NCBI RefSeq assembly: GCF_022832385.1
Contig: NZ_JALHLE010000007.1
Location: forward strand, 224,107 to 288,106
DNA length: 64,000 bases
Direction: 5' to 3'
Source: Novosphingobium album (ex Hu et al. 2023)
GTDB lineage: Bacteria; Pseudomonadota; Alphaproteobacteria; Sphingomonadales; Sphingomonadaceae
In this document: one piece after another, positions 1 to 8,500 of the stretch
Layout: every line of letters begins with the position of its first letter
Position numbering within the stretch: position 1 is the first letter of the stretch
Program-made: the position numbers and the translations under genes
Notes under the pieces: generated by a model
What the model saw: the letters and a program-made list of their open reading frames with translations, nothing else
Database searches by the model: none
What the model was told of the DNA's origin: nothing

Positions 1-83
1 CGCTCGATGGCGCGGACGAGGACGCACTGCTGCAACTGACCTGCGTCTATCACAACCTGCTGCGGCGCTGGTCCGAGACCTGA
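1..83 (+). CDS. C-terminal fragment of an unidentified protein
   Basis: A plus-strand reading frame enters from the left edge and ends at a TGA at 81-83. The visible tail is about 26 residues, rich in Leu and charged residues and ending in NLLRRWSET. It ends only 15 bases before the convergent stop of the apbE gene, which fits a real gene end. Too little is present to name a family, so no function is proposed. The frame could also be chance, as open frames are common in this high-GC DNA. Confidence 0.4.
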   Translation, partial: LDGADEDALLQLTCVYHNLLRRWSET

Positions 84-98
84 GCCGCGCCGGAGCCT

Positions 99-1085
99 TC
101 AGAGCGCTTCTTCCCCGACTTCGCACACAAGCGCTTCGAGCGCCGGGCTGATCCATTCCACGACGCTGCCATCACGGCGCACGAGGGCGCGTACGCACAG
201 CCCCTCACTGCTCGCCAGAGCCTGCATCTCGTCCGGCGGGAGGACACCGAGGGCCGTGGCCCAAACGTCTGCCAGAATGGCTTCCTCATGGATCACGCTG
301 ACTGCCATGGCATGTTCCACCGGCAGGCCGGTGCGGGGATCGATCGTGTGGCGGCCGCGCACATAGTCACCCGAGGTCGCCACCGCGAGCTGGTGCAGCG
401 CCACGCGGAACGGCGCGATCCCGGACTCGGGTGTTTCCAGATCGACCCACCAGGGATCGCCGTCGGGGCGCATGCCCATGCCCACCAGTTCGCCCCCGAT
501 CTCCACAAGCGCATGATGGCAGCCGCGGCCGCGCAATAGCTGCGCCAGCGCATCGACCGCGAAACCCTTGGCAATACCAGACAGATCGAGCTGGAGCCCG
601 CCGGGCTGCCGCAGCCGTCTGGTTTCCGGTTCATAGGCAAGCCGCTGCCAGCCCGCGCGCGTGCGCGCCGCTGCCAGTTCGTCCCGCCCCGGCGGTGCCT
701 CGCGGGAGACGGGGCCATGACCCCACAGATTCACCAGCTCGCCAATCGCGGGATCGAAGGCCCCGCCGCTGCAGGCAGCGACAGCGAGCCCGGCTTCCAT
801 CACCCGCGCGAAATCGGGCGGGAGCACGAACCATGCCCCGCCGGGCGCGCGATTGAACCGGCCCAGCACGGAATCCGCGCGCCAGTGGCTCATCTGCGCC
901 AGAATCTCTTCCAGACGTGCCGTGATCGCCTCTGCGACCCCGGCGCTGTCCAGCTCCGGCGGACAGGCCATGCGCACGCTCCAGACCGTTCCCATCGTCT
1001 CGCCGCGCAGTTCGGCCAGCGGCGCATCGCGCCGCCAGCCGGCCAGAACCGCAGCGTCGATCTCGAGGGGAACGGCAAGTCGCAT
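99..1085 (-). CDS. apbE: FAD:protein FMN transferase (ApbE family)
   Basis: This family transfers FMN from FAD onto a Thr/Ser of target redox proteins. The 328-residue product has the family motifs in order: RGETMGTVW (28-36), GGAFDPAIGEL (107-117), LDLSGIAKGFAVD (167-179), EIGGEL (195-200), HTIDPRTGLP (246-255) and ADVWATAL (272-279), the last holding the usual metal-binding Asp/Thr. Oddly, no signal peptide or lipobox precedes the first motif, although many homologues are periplasmic lipoproteins. Either the protein acts before export of its target or the start is mis-set. It is the last gene of the PepSY-DUF2271-DUF4198-apbE operon, 38 bases after the DUF4198 stop, and its likely target is the DUF2271 protein at 2134-2619. 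Confidence 0.95.
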   Translation of the reverse strand: MRLAVPLEIDAAVLAGWRRDAPLAELRGETMGTVWSVRMACPPELDSAGVAEAITARLEEILAQMSHWRADSVLGRFNRAPGGAWFVLPPDFARVMEAGLAVAACSGGAFDPAIGELVNLWGHGPVSREAPPGRDELAAARTRAGWQRLAYEPETRRLRQPGGLQLDLSGIAKGFAVDALAQLLRGRGCHHALVEIGGELVGMGMRPDGDPWWVDLETPESGIAPFRVALHQLAVATSGDYVRGRHTIDPRTGLPVEHAMAVSVIHEEAILADVWATALGVLPPDEMQALASSEGLCVRALVRRDGSVVEWISPALEALVCEVGEEAL

Positions 1086-1123
1086 GGCCCGGCTGTCCGC
1101 CGGGCCGTCAGGCGATGACGCGA

Positions 1124-2071
1124 TCAGGGCGCCACCACTTCGAGCGTCGTCGTGTAGGACATGCGGCGCTCGGCCGCGCGCGGATCGCCGGGATGGTGGT
1201 CATCCAGCTCCGCGCTGAGCCAGTACATGCCCGGGATCGGCCATTTGACGTGCAGGACACCGTCGGCGCCGGTCTTAAGCTCCTGCGCCTCTTCGGCTTC
1301 ACGGAACCGCTTGCCGCCGGGTACGACCGTCACTGCAACACCCGCCGCAGGCTTGCCGTCGACGAGGAAGCGAAACTGCCCCTCCTCGTCCGCCACAAGC
1401 GAGCCCGGGTGTGTGATCGGCTCCATTTCGAGGCCTTTGCCGACCGGCTTGAACACGGTCATCGTGGGCGCATCGGCCGTCACGAAAATGAAGTTCCGCG
1501 AGATCCGCTCGCTCAACTTCACGTCGGTCGCATTGGCCGGGATGTCTGCCGGCGTGGCCAAGACATGCGCCGGATCGAAGCGTCCACGGCCGCCTTCGGG
1601 AGGGGGACCGCCAGGACCACCCTGCCCGGGACGCCCGCCGGGCGCCTCGCCTCCCGGAGCGCCCGGACGCAGCCCTGCCCCCATGGGCGGACGCCCCCGC
1701 ATGGAGCCCACACGCCACATTTCACCGTCGAGCATGAAACTGCCGGAAACCGACGACTGCTCGACGCCGATCTTCCAGGTTCCCGGCTTGTCGACCATGA
1801 CGTCGAATGTGGAGCGGTAGCGGCCACGCGCCGGATTATCGATCTTCCCCTCGGTCCCGTCGGCTTCCCAGACTTTCACGTCGTCAAGATTCATCGCCAC
1901 GTGATCGGCGAAGAACGGTGAAGTGGAAGCGCCGGCATCGACGGTGACGCCGTTGCCGGTTCCCGACAGGATCGTGGTCGAAGGCAGGAGCCACTGGCTA
2001 TGGGCCAGCGCAGGCGTGGCGATGGCCGAACAAACGGCGGCAGTCGCGGCAAGCAGTGAATTGAAGCGCAT
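1124..2071 (-). CDS. DUF4198 domain exported protein
   Basis: The 315-residue protein has a clear Sec signal peptide (hydrophobic core after MRFNSLL, cleavage probably after ATPALA). The mature protein begins HSQWLLPS, as is typical of DUF4198 proteins, which are predicted periplasmic beta-sandwich proteins with possible metal or carrier roles. Residues about 145-190 form a Gly/Pro-rich low-complexity insert (RPPMG, GGPGGPPP type) between the two halves. The second half ends with a transthyretin-like segment (DGVLHVKWPIPGMYWLSAEL). It lies between the DUF2271 and apbE genes on the same strand. DUF4198 often accompanies DUF2271, PepSY and TonB-linked iron loci; its exact role is unknown. Confidence 0.85.
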   Translation of the reverse strand: MRFNSLLAATAAVCSAIATPALAHSQWLLPSTTILSGTGNGVTVDAGASTSPFFADHVAMNLDDVKVWEADGTEGKIDNPARGRYRSTFDVMVDKPGTWKIGVEQSSVSGSFMLDGEMWRVGSMRGRPPMGAGLRPGAPGGEAPGGRPGQGGPGGPPPEGGRGRFDPAHVLATPADIPANATDVKLSERISRNFIFVTADAPTMTVFKPVGKGLEMEPITHPGSLVADEEGQFRFLVDGKPAAGVAVTVVPGGKRFREAEEAQELKTGADGVLHVKWPIPGMYWLSAELDDHHPGDPRAAERRMSYTTTLEVVAP

Positions 2072-2133
2072 GGAATTTTCCTTGAACGTCGAGCCTCCAG
2101 CCGCGCGCGGCCGCTGGCCCGGGAGAACAGATG

Positions 2134-2619
2134 TCAGCGAATAGTCACCGCCCCGAGTTCGGCCTTGCCTGATGAGGAACCGCCCTTGCCGGGAATGGTG
2201 ATGGGAACCGAAACGAGTTCTCGCCCGCCGGATTCACGCGCAGCTTCGACCTTGAGGACATATTGCCCGGCGGGAAGATTGGCGGGCAACGGGATCTGGT
2301 AGGTGCCCGGCGCGCGGGTCGCGCCGCTCACGCCGTCGGCAGGAAGCCTGAGCGAACGGCCGCCCTTGCGCCACCAGCTGCGCAGGTCGACCAGCCACTT
2401 CGTACCCGGCTCGTTGCCACCCTTCTTGATGTCGTACCACACGAAAACAGTGCGCGCGGCCCCACCGTCCGCAGGCTCGAGCCAGCCCGCGACGTAGGGC
2501 TTGTGATATTCGGCGACAGCGACGCGCGGGATCGTGACGCTGACTGTCGCGGCGCCCGCCGGGCTCGCAATCGTCCCCGCTGCGAGCAGGGGAACGGCAG
2601 GAAGGACTTTCGATTTCAT
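2134..2619 (-). CDS. DUF2271 exported protein with flavinylation motif
   Basis: I place the start at the ATG at 2619 because it begins a good signal peptide (MKSKVLPAVPLLAAG, cleavage near AGA-A at about 23); the frame remains open upstream without export features. The 161-residue product matches DUF2271 proteins, with WYDIKKGGNEPGTKWLVDLR and SWWRKGG at 61-87. At 95-101 it reads D-G-V-S-G-A-T, which fits the D-G-x-S/T-G-A-S/T consensus that ApbE modifies, so Thr101 is the candidate FMN attachment site. The gene follows the PepSY gene by 14 bases and shares an operon with apbE. I infer a periplasmic flavin-carrying electron shuttle; the motif is seen, the function is inferred. Confidence 0.88.
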   Translation of the reverse strand: MKSKVLPAVPLLAAGTIASPAGAATVSVTIPRVAVAEYHKPYVAGWLEPADGGAARTVFVWYDIKKGGNEPGTKWLVDLRSWWRKGGRSLRLPADGVSGATRAPGTYQIPLPANLPAGQYVLKVEAARESGGRELVSVPITIPGKGGSSSGKAELGAVTIR

Positions 2620-2633
2620 GTCTGGTCTTTCGC

Positions 2634-3356
2634 TCAGTGGATGAAGAACAGGGCAAGCACGACCGGCAGCACGAGGCTGAACCCCACCAGCGGCCAGGTC
2701 GAAGGGCGGTGTCGTGCGTGAAGCTGCAGCAGGAACAGACCGGTCAGAGTAAAGATCACGCAAGCCGCAGCGAACAGGTCGATGAACCAGAACCACGCCG
2801 CGCCAGTGTTGCGGCCCTTGTGGAGATCGTTGAGGTAGGAGATCCAGCCGCGGCTGGTCGTCTCGGCAGTGATCTCGCCGGAAGCGCGATCGATGGAGAC
2901 CCAGGCATCGCGGCCCGGCCCTGGCAACGCGACATAAACCTCCTCTTCGTCCGTCCAGTCTGCCGCGCGCCCCGCAGGATCCACCGGAACTGCGGCGGCT
3001 ACGGCCTTGGCGACGTCTGCAGGCAGCTCGGCGTGGCCGTCATTCGGCGCTGGCAGATTGGCCAGCAACGATGCAGACAATACCCCCCGGCTCTCAGCCC
3101 CCACCGGCCTGGCGGAAATCGATGAAGCGTGATTGAGAGTGATGCCGGTAATGGCAAACAGAAGCATTCCGGCCAGCGAAATTGCCGCACTCATCCAGTG
3201 CCAGGCATGCAACTGCTTCAGCCAGAACGAGCGGGCCTTGCGGCTCTTGCGCGGCTGACGCCGTTGCGTTGCCCCGGCGGCCGGCACCGGTTCTCGGCGG
3301 CTGTGCCGGACCTCCGATTCGCGGGTTGGGCGTGCGGCGGCTTCAACAGCTTCCAA
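2634..3356 (-). CDS. PepSY-associated transmembrane protein
   Basis: The product has three transmembrane segments: one after WLKQLHAWHW that ends in ITGITLNHA, a second at about GAAWFWFIDLFAAACVIF, and a short C-terminal one ending LALFFIH. The large periplasmic loop between the first two carries the PepSY-like region with YVALPGPGRDAWVSIDR and ISYLNDLHKGRNTG. Relatives of this family sit in siderophore-reduction loci and can carry electrons across the inner membrane. Start choice is uncertain. The frame is open to a GTG at 3452, only 14 bases from the Fur-like site, but a TTG at 3356 has GAAGGA eight bases upstream and leaves a short basic N-terminus. It is the first gene of the operon ending with apbE. 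Confidence 0.85.
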   Translation of the reverse strand: MEAVEAAARPTRESEVRHSRREPVPAAGATQRRQPRKSRKARSFWLKQLHAWHWMSAAISLAGMLLFAITGITLNHASSISARPVGAESRGVLSASLLANLPAPNDGHAELPADVAKAVAAAVPVDPAGRAADWTDEEEVYVALPGPGRDAWVSIDRASGEITAETTSRGWISYLNDLHKGRNTGAAWFWFIDLFAAACVIFTLTGLFLLQLHARHRPSTWPLVGFSLVLPVVLALFFIH

Positions 3357-3465
3357 AGCAGGTATTCCTTCGTTCACCGGGAGGATCAAGGCAGGCCAGC
3401 GGCCCGCCCCCAACAGGTCTGCCCGGCATCCAGCAAAGTCTGGACAAGCCACTCTCTAATGTATA

Positions 3466-3480
3466 TGAGAATGACTCGCA
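3466..3480. promoter_or_regulatory. Candidate Fur box between PepSY operon and tonB
   Basis: The 15 bases TGAGAATGACTCGCA form a 7-1-7 inverted repeat with two mismatches to the Fur consensus TGATAATGATTATCA, ignoring the variable positions. The site lies in the AT-richer gap between the divergent PepSY operon and the TonB gene, where it could repress both under iron-replete conditions. The match is by eye; binding is inferred. Confidence 0.6.
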
Positions 3481-3500
3481 ATATCGACTAATCATCACGA

Positions 3501-4349
3501 ATGAGGTCAAGCGTGGCGACACTCGCAACAACGGCATTTCGCGCGAATTCGGACGGAAGGTTCCCAAATGTCCGGGAGGAGAGCGCGATTGCCCCAGCCC
3601 GATGCGCGCCGGGCGGTAATGCGCAAGCCGGAATATCCGGCGGCGCATCAAGCGAATCAGCCACGCCTTACGAGCGTTCCGGTTACCAGCCCTCACGCCG
3701 TTCCGGCCCTGCCGCAGCAATCGCCGCAGCGGGAACCGTGCTGGCGATCGTGGCCTGCTTGATGACTCTCAACTTCGTGAACAGGCATGAGGAAAAGCCA
3801 CGGCTGACTGTGATGGCCATTCGCGAACTCGACACAACGCCCCAACCGGCACCGCCGCCCGCGAGTGTTGAGAAGACTGTCGAGACGCCGGTTCCTGCCT
3901 TCGTGCCGAAACCCGAAATCCAGCTGCCTGCACCGGGGCCAGTCAAAGTGGCGCTTGATATGCCGCCGCCGCCCGTACATGTGGCGACTGCCGCCGTCCC
4001 CCAGCCTGTAGCAGTGGCGGCACCAGCGTCAGCACCTGCACCAGCTGCCGGAGCGCACGAAGGCGGGGACCTGTCGGGCAAGGCACTTTTCATCAATCCT
4101 CCCGTCTATCCGGTACAGGCGCGGCGCCAGCGCGAACAGGGCACCGTCAAATTGCTGGTACTGGTCGGCGTGGACGGGCGCGTCGAGGACATCGAGATCG
4201 CCAGCAGCAGTGGCAGCACGGCGCTCGACCGCGCGGCTCTGCGCGCCGTACGGCACTGGAGGTGGGAGCCGGTATCGCGCAACGGCACGGCCATGGCCGT
4301 GCGCGGCTATGTCGTCATCCCGTTCGTGCTGAAGACGCAGGACGCCTGA
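3501..4349 (+). CDS. TonB-family energy transducer
   Basis: The product couples the inner-membrane proton-motive force to outer-membrane receptors. It shows the TonB layout: one transmembrane helix (GPAAAIAAAGTVLAIVACLM, about residues 69-88), a Pro/Ala-rich periplasmic spacer (QPAPPPAS, PPPPVHVA), and a C-terminal TonB domain (PPVYPVQARRQREQGTVKL, LDRAALRAVRHWRWEP). The first 60 residues are an atypical cytoplasmic extension, and the ATG at 3501 has no Shine-Dalgarno sequence. A strong GGGAGGAG at 3574-3581 lies six bases before an in-frame ATT at 3588, so the true start may be downstream. It diverges from the PepSY-apbE operon across a Fur-like site. No TonB-dependent receptor is in the window. 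Confidence 0.85.
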   Translation: MRSSVATLATTAFRANSDGRFPNVREESAIAPARCAPGGNAQAGISGGASSESATPYERSGYQPSRRSGPAAAIAAAGTVLAIVACLMTLNFVNRHEEKPRLTVMAIRELDTTPQPAPPPASVEKTVETPVPAFVPKPEIQLPAPGPVKVALDMPPPPVHVATAAVPQPVAVAAPASAPAPAAGAHEGGDLSGKALFINPPVYPVQARRQREQGTVKLLVLVGVDGRVEDIEIASSSGSTALDRAALRAVRHWRWEPVSRNGTAMAVRGYVVIPFVLKTQDA

Positions 4350-4367
4350 GGGGCCCTGCGCCTGCGG

Positions 4368-5177
4368 TCAGGTGTCGCCTTCGTTGACGCTGGCAATGCC
4401 CGGGCGCTCGGCCCCCATGCCGGAAAAGCCGATGCAATAGCCGCCATCGACCGGCAGGATCACGCCCGTCACATAGGCCGCCTCGTCGCTGGCCAGATAC
4501 AGCGCGGCATTGGCGATGTCCTGCGCAAGCCCCCAGCGGCCCATCGGAATACCCGCCAGCACCGGGTAATCGGCCGGCGGTGCAGCATGGGTTTGCGAGG
4601 CCTCGACAAGACCGGTCCACATCGTGCCCGGCGCGATCGCATTGATACGGATATTCTTGTCGGAATAATCAAGCGCGGCAGTCTTGGTGAGCTGGTTCAC
4701 GCCCGCCTTTGCCGCGCCATAGACGCTGTGGTGCTTCCATCCGACCACGCCCGAAGCAGACGTGGTGTTCACAATCGCGCCGCCGCCGGTCTTGAGCATC
4801 GAGGTGATGCCGTACTTCATGCCGAGGAACGCGCCCTTGATATTGGTGGCATGGACCCTGTCCCAGGTCTCGGTGGTCTGGGTATGCAGCGGCGCCATCG
4901 GCCCGCCGAAACCGGCATTGTTGCACAATACGTCAAGCCGCCCGAAGCACTCCTCGGCCTTGGCGATCATCGCCTGCACGTCCGCCTCACTGGAAACGTC
5001 GCAATGCACGCCAACGGCATCGGCACCGAGCAACGCAGCGACTTCGTCCTGCTTGCCCGAGATATCCGCCAGCACCAGCCTGGCACCTTCGGCATGGAAC
5101 AGCTGCGCCATGGCCTTGCCCATGCCCGAACCCGCGCCGGTGATGATGCAGACCTTGTCCTGAAGCCTTCCGGCCAT
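4368..5177 (-). CDS. SDR-family NAD(P)-dependent oxidoreductase
   Basis: A classical short-chain dehydrogenase of 269 residues. The Rossmann motif TGAGSGMG is at 14-21, the NNAG motif (LCNNAGFGG) is near residue 88, the catalytic Ser is in TTSASG, and the Tyr-Lys pair is in YGAAKAG. It ends with the usual VTGVILPVDGGY plus a longer tail than most relatives. GGGAGAAG precedes the ATG. It follows a second SDR gene by 32 bases on the same strand, so the two are probably cotranscribed. The substrate is not evident, but the neighbouring LLM/sulfotransferase operon suggests oxidation of an alcohol or ketone in catabolism of a hydrophobic compound. Confidence 0.93.
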   Translation of the reverse strand: MAGRLQDKVCIITGAGSGMGKAMAQLFHAEGARLVLADISGKQDEVAALLGADAVGVHCDVSSEADVQAMIAKAEECFGRLDVLCNNAGFGGPMAPLHTQTTETWDRVHATNIKGAFLGMKYGITSMLKTGGGAIVNTTSASGVVGWKHHSVYGAAKAGVNQLTKTAALDYSDKNIRINAIAPGTMWTGLVEASQTHAAPPADYPVLAGIPMGRWGLAQDIANAALYLASDEAAYVTGVILPVDGGYCIGFSGMGAERPGIASVNEGDT

Positions 5178-5209
5178 AATTCTTCTCCCGTTGGTCTATG
5201 TTTTCCGGA

Positions 5210-5962
5210 TCAGGCGGAGGTGTCGATGGTTGGCCGGATCGAGATTTCCGAAATATTAGTGCGCCGCGGCATCGCTAGGATGAAGACGATGGCCTCGCCG
5301 ATGTCGCGAGGCTTCACCGCGCCTTCCTTGCTCACGTGGGCCTGGATCGCCTTGCGCCAGTTGGGATCGGAGATGTTGTCCCCCACTTCAGTTTCGGTCG
5401 CACCGGGCATCAGCGTGGTGACGCGGATGTTCTTGCCGCCCAGTTCCTGCCGCATGCCGTCGGTCATGAAATTGACCGCGTGCTTGCTGGCCGAATAGGC
5501 GCTCGTCATCGGGCCGCCCTTGCGCCCCGCCAGCGAGGATATGGTGATGATGTCGCCGCCGCCCTGCTCCAGCATGTGCGGCACGGCAGCGGCACAGGTA
5601 TAGACCGTGCCCATGAGATTGATGTCGATCACCTTGCGGTAGATCGCGGTATCGCAGTTCTCGATCCCACCGGCTTCCATGATCCCGGCCGAGTTGATCA
5701 GGATGTCGATGCTGCCGAGCTTCGCAACGGTCTCCTCCACCGCCCCGCGCGCCTCGTCCTCGACAGTCATGTCACCCGGAATGGCCAATGCCTTGCCGCC
5801 CATCGCCTCAATCTTTTCGACCAGCCCAGCAAGCCGGTCCGCGCGGCGCGCGGTCATCGCAACGGTAGCACCCGCCTCGGCAAGGCACAGCGCCGCGCCT
5901 TCGCCGATACCGGACGAAGCTCCGGTAACGAGCGCGACTTTCCCTTCAAGCGGCTTGGACAT
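5210..5962 (-). CDS. SDR-family NAD(P)-dependent oxidoreductase
   Basis: A classical SDR of 250 residues with TGASSGIGEG (cofactor binding), INSAGIM (NNAG equivalent), the catalytic Ser in TISSLAG, and YSASK. I chose the ATG at 5962 because GGGAGA lies nine bases upstream and the protein then begins MSKPLEGKVALVTG as expected; the longer open frame adds an unlikely leader. It is the first gene of a two-SDR unit with 4368-5177. It is of the YdfG/clavulanate-dehydrogenase-like type by overall look. The substrate is unknown. Confidence 0.92.
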   Translation of the reverse strand: MSKPLEGKVALVTGASSGIGEGAALCLAEAGATVAMTARRADRLAGLVEKIEAMGGKALAIPGDMTVEDEARGAVEETVAKLGSIDILINSAGIMEAGGIENCDTAIYRKVIDINLMGTVYTCAAAVPHMLEQGGGDIITISSLAGRKGGPMTSAYSASKHAVNFMTDGMRQELGGKNIRVTTLMPGATETEVGDNISDPNWRKAIQAHVSKEGAVKPRDIGEAIVFILAMPRRTNISEISIRPTIDTSA

Positions 5963-6120
5963 TGCTGGCATTCTCCCGGTCGTTCGTAATCGGGCACTCA
6001 GCCCAAATCGTATCCATTTGCTGACGTGGCCATCACCGCGTGTCAACAAAAATTGCTGAACACGTGTTCAAAGCACCAGGAACCGGCCGAGCGATGTATC
6101 CAACCGCCAAGGCCCTGCCC

Positions 6121-7251
6121 CTAGGCAATCACCAGCACCGAGCGGTGGATGAAGCGCACTAAGTCCGCCTGTCCGCGCGCACCGGTCTTGGCATAGATAC
6201 GCTTCGAATAGGTCCGCGCGGATTCGACCGTCAGCCCCAGATCCGGCGCCGCCTCGCTGATCGACATGCCCCGGCTCAATGCCAGCGCCAGCCGTGCCTC
6301 GCTGGGCGCAAGATCGAACAGTTGAGCCAGTTGCTCGCAGCGGTCCGCCGACGACCAGTTGTCCGCATGCAGATAGCAGACGATCGCGGGTTCGGCCTGC
6401 GTCGTGGCCTGCGCGGTGTCCGGGCTCTGTCCCGACGGGACCATGAGCAAGTCGAGCCAGGGTTCCCGGCTCAACACCAGCGCGCGGGGCCGGGCCTGCG
6501 GATTGCCGCTCAGCCCTGCTATGGCATCGAGCAACTGCCTGCGCAGCTGCGGATCGCGGGCTGTAAGGCGGCCATCCTTGCCACGCGACAATCGCCCCGC
6601 AGCCGCCAGCATCTGCGCCCCATGCGCGTCCGCATTCAGCACCCGGCCTTCCCGGTCGAGCGTCAGCCATCCGAAGTTCATGCGCCGCACCGCTTCCTTG
6701 GCGACCGAAGCGGTCATGCGCTCGCGCTCCAGCGCCACAAAGCTGGCCAGTGCAGCCCGCATGTGCGGTGCCAGCGCTTCCAGCAAACCATCGACATCCG
6801 GCGCGAATTCACCTTTCCGGCGGGTGACCGTGATCCAGCCGCTGACGCCGCCGCGCTCGGTGAAGCGGATCATCCGCAAGTGGTTCATCCCTGCCGGGAC
6901 GAGTAGCTCGGACATGTAGGTTTCGTGATCGGGATCACCCGGCTGCAGCAGCTCGTTGAGGCGGTAAGTCCGCCCCTCCCGCATGTCGTGATGCGGCATC
7001 GGGTCCATGCGATTGAGATTCTCGCGGTGGTGCTGCGCGAGATCGGGCGGAAATGCCTGCCCGGAATAGAGATGGATCACCCGGGCCTCCGGTGTTCCGA
7101 ACGGCAGGGGCCGAAAGACCAGACTTGCATAGTCGCCCGACACGCGCGCCCGCAACGCATCGAGAAAGCCGCCCCATGGCGGATCTTCGGCCAGCCCCTC
7201 GATCAGCGGCACCAGCAGGGTGTCCGCATCCTCTCCAGTCAACATACGCAT
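6121..7251 (-). CDS. LuxR-family transcriptional regulator
   Basis: The C-terminal 60 residues form a GerE/LuxR helix-turn-helix (FDLAPSEARLALALSRG, then SISEAAPDLGLTVESARTYS and KRIYAKTGARGQADLVRFI). The N-terminal 300 residues contain no phospho-acceptor receiver or autoinducer motif I recognise, and probably form a PAS/GAF-like sensory region. The start is one of three closely spaced codons (TTG 7257, ATG 7251, ATG 7245); GGGG upstream fits 7245 best by spacing. It is divergent from the LLM-sulfotransferase operon starting at 7381 and is the obvious candidate to control it across the 130-base gap. The ligand is unknown. Confidence 0.9.
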   Translation of the reverse strand: MRMLTGEDADTLLVPLIEGLAEDPPWGGFLDALRARVSGDYASLVFRPLPFGTPEARVIHLYSGQAFPPDLAQHHRENLNRMDPMPHHDMREGRTYRLNELLQPGDPDHETYMSELLVPAGMNHLRMIRFTERGGVSGWITVTRRKGEFAPDVDGLLEALAPHMRAALASFVALERERMTASVAKEAVRRMNFGWLTLDREGRVLNADAHGAQMLAAAGRLSRGKDGRLTARDPQLRRQLLDAIAGLSGNPQARPRALVLSREPWLDLLMVPSGQSPDTAQATTQAEPAIVCYLHADNWSSADRCEQLAQLFDLAPSEARLALALSRGMSISEAAPDLGLTVESARTYSKRIYAKTGARGQADLVRFIHRSVLVIA

Positions 7252-7380
7252 CCCCAAATGGGAATTTTCTTCTTCCGCCCCCTAGCCCACAAAACGGGTG
7301 CAAACAACGAGGCCGCCCGAAGCATCACCCTGGCGTTTCAGGGGCATTTCGAAGGCGCGGCCGAGAGAGGATAATACGCG

Positions 7381-8499
7381 ATGAAAGTGCAACCCGCCGC
7401 GTTCCTGCGCACGACCCTGCCGCTTGGCATCGACATGGCCGCCGAGTACGATTCGGGGCGCTACCACTCGATCTGGCTACCCGATCATATGGTCAGCTTC
7501 TGGCCCGATTCGATCTGGACGCCCGAGTTCACCGATCTCGCCAAGGCCTCGCCCAGTCCGCACCGCCACCTCGATGGCATGGCAGTCAGCGCGGCGGCGG
7601 CAGTGCTGACGAAGAACACACCGCTGGCAACCACGGTGATCGATACCGTACGCCGCCACCCCTCGCTGCTGGCGCAGAGTGCACTGACGATCAGTCACTT
7701 GTCCAAGGGCCGCTTCATCCTTGGCCTGGGTTCGGGCGAACTGGAAAACACCGTCCCTTACGGCTTCGATTTCTCCAAGCCGGTCGGCCGGTTCGAGGAA
7801 GCGATCAAGGTCATCAAGCTGCTGTGGCATTCGGATGGACCAGTCGACTTCGAGGGCCATTTCTTCCGCCTCGAACACGCGCGCCTCGACACCGAATTCT
7901 ACGACGGCAAGGCCCCGCCGATCTGGACCGGGGCGGCGGGCCCGAGGATGCTGGGCATTACCGGGCGCGAGGCCGACGGCTGGTGGCCCGCAGGGGCCTG
8001 GACGCCCGAAGATTACGCCGCCAAGCTCAAGGTCATCCTTGATGCAGGCGATGCCGCGGGCCGGGACATGAGCGGCTTCACGCCCGCGCTCACGCAGATC
8101 TGCCTGATCGGCGAGCCGGATGAAATCGACGAGATGCTGCAGACGCCCATGGTCAAGTCGATCGTTCTGATGATCACTGCCAAGGACCTCGCCCAGTTCG
8201 GTTACGAGCACCCGATGGGGCCAGACTGGCGCGGCATCATGGATTTCGATCCGGTCAAGCTCAGCCGCGAAGCCATGCTGAAATTCTGCGACGAGATGAA
8301 CCCGCAGGCTATCCGCGACATCCTGCCCGTTGGAACCCCGAAGGATGTGGCGCTCAAGATAAAGGGCTACATCGATGCCGGAGCTCGTGTGTACAAGCTG
8401 ATGGAATATGGTGCCATGGGCGGCGTGAAGTTCTCCGCCACCTCCGCCGCCAAGGTCCGCGAGACCGAAGACGAAATCCAGAATCTGGTGGAGGCCTGA
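7381..8499 (+). CDS. LLM-class flavin/F420-dependent oxidoreductase
   Basis: A luciferase-like TIM-barrel oxidoreductase of 372 residues. Family signs are the N-terminal SIWLPDHMVSFWP, the middle motif SKGRFILGLGSGELEN with GRFEEAIKVIKLLW, and GPRMLGITGREADGWWP. It resembles the phthiodiolone-ketoreductase/F420-dependent branch, but F420 use is uncertain in this host and FMN is an alternative. GAGAGAGG precedes the ATG. It is the first gene of a tight plus-strand operon (gap of 1 base, then overlap of 1, then a gap of 2) with a sulfotransferase, a TIM-barrel protein and a DUF1214-like protein. Substrate unknown. Confidence 0.9.
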   Translation: MKVQPAAFLRTTLPLGIDMAAEYDSGRYHSIWLPDHMVSFWPDSIWTPEFTDLAKASPSPHRHLDGMAVSAAAAVLTKNTPLATTVIDTVRRHPSLLAQSALTISHLSKGRFILGLGSGELENTVPYGFDFSKPVGRFEEAIKVIKLLWHSDGPVDFEGHFFRLEHARLDTEFYDGKAPPIWTGAAGPRMLGITGREADGWWPAGAWTPEDYAAKLKVILDAGDAAGRDMSGFTPALTQICLIGEPDEIDEMLQTPMVKSIVLMITAKDLAQFGYEHPMGPDWRGIMDFDPVKLSREAMLKFCDEMNPQAIRDILPVGTPKDVALKIKGYIDAGARVYKLMEYGAMGGVKFSATSAAKVRETEDEIQNLVEA

Positions 8500-8500
8500 G

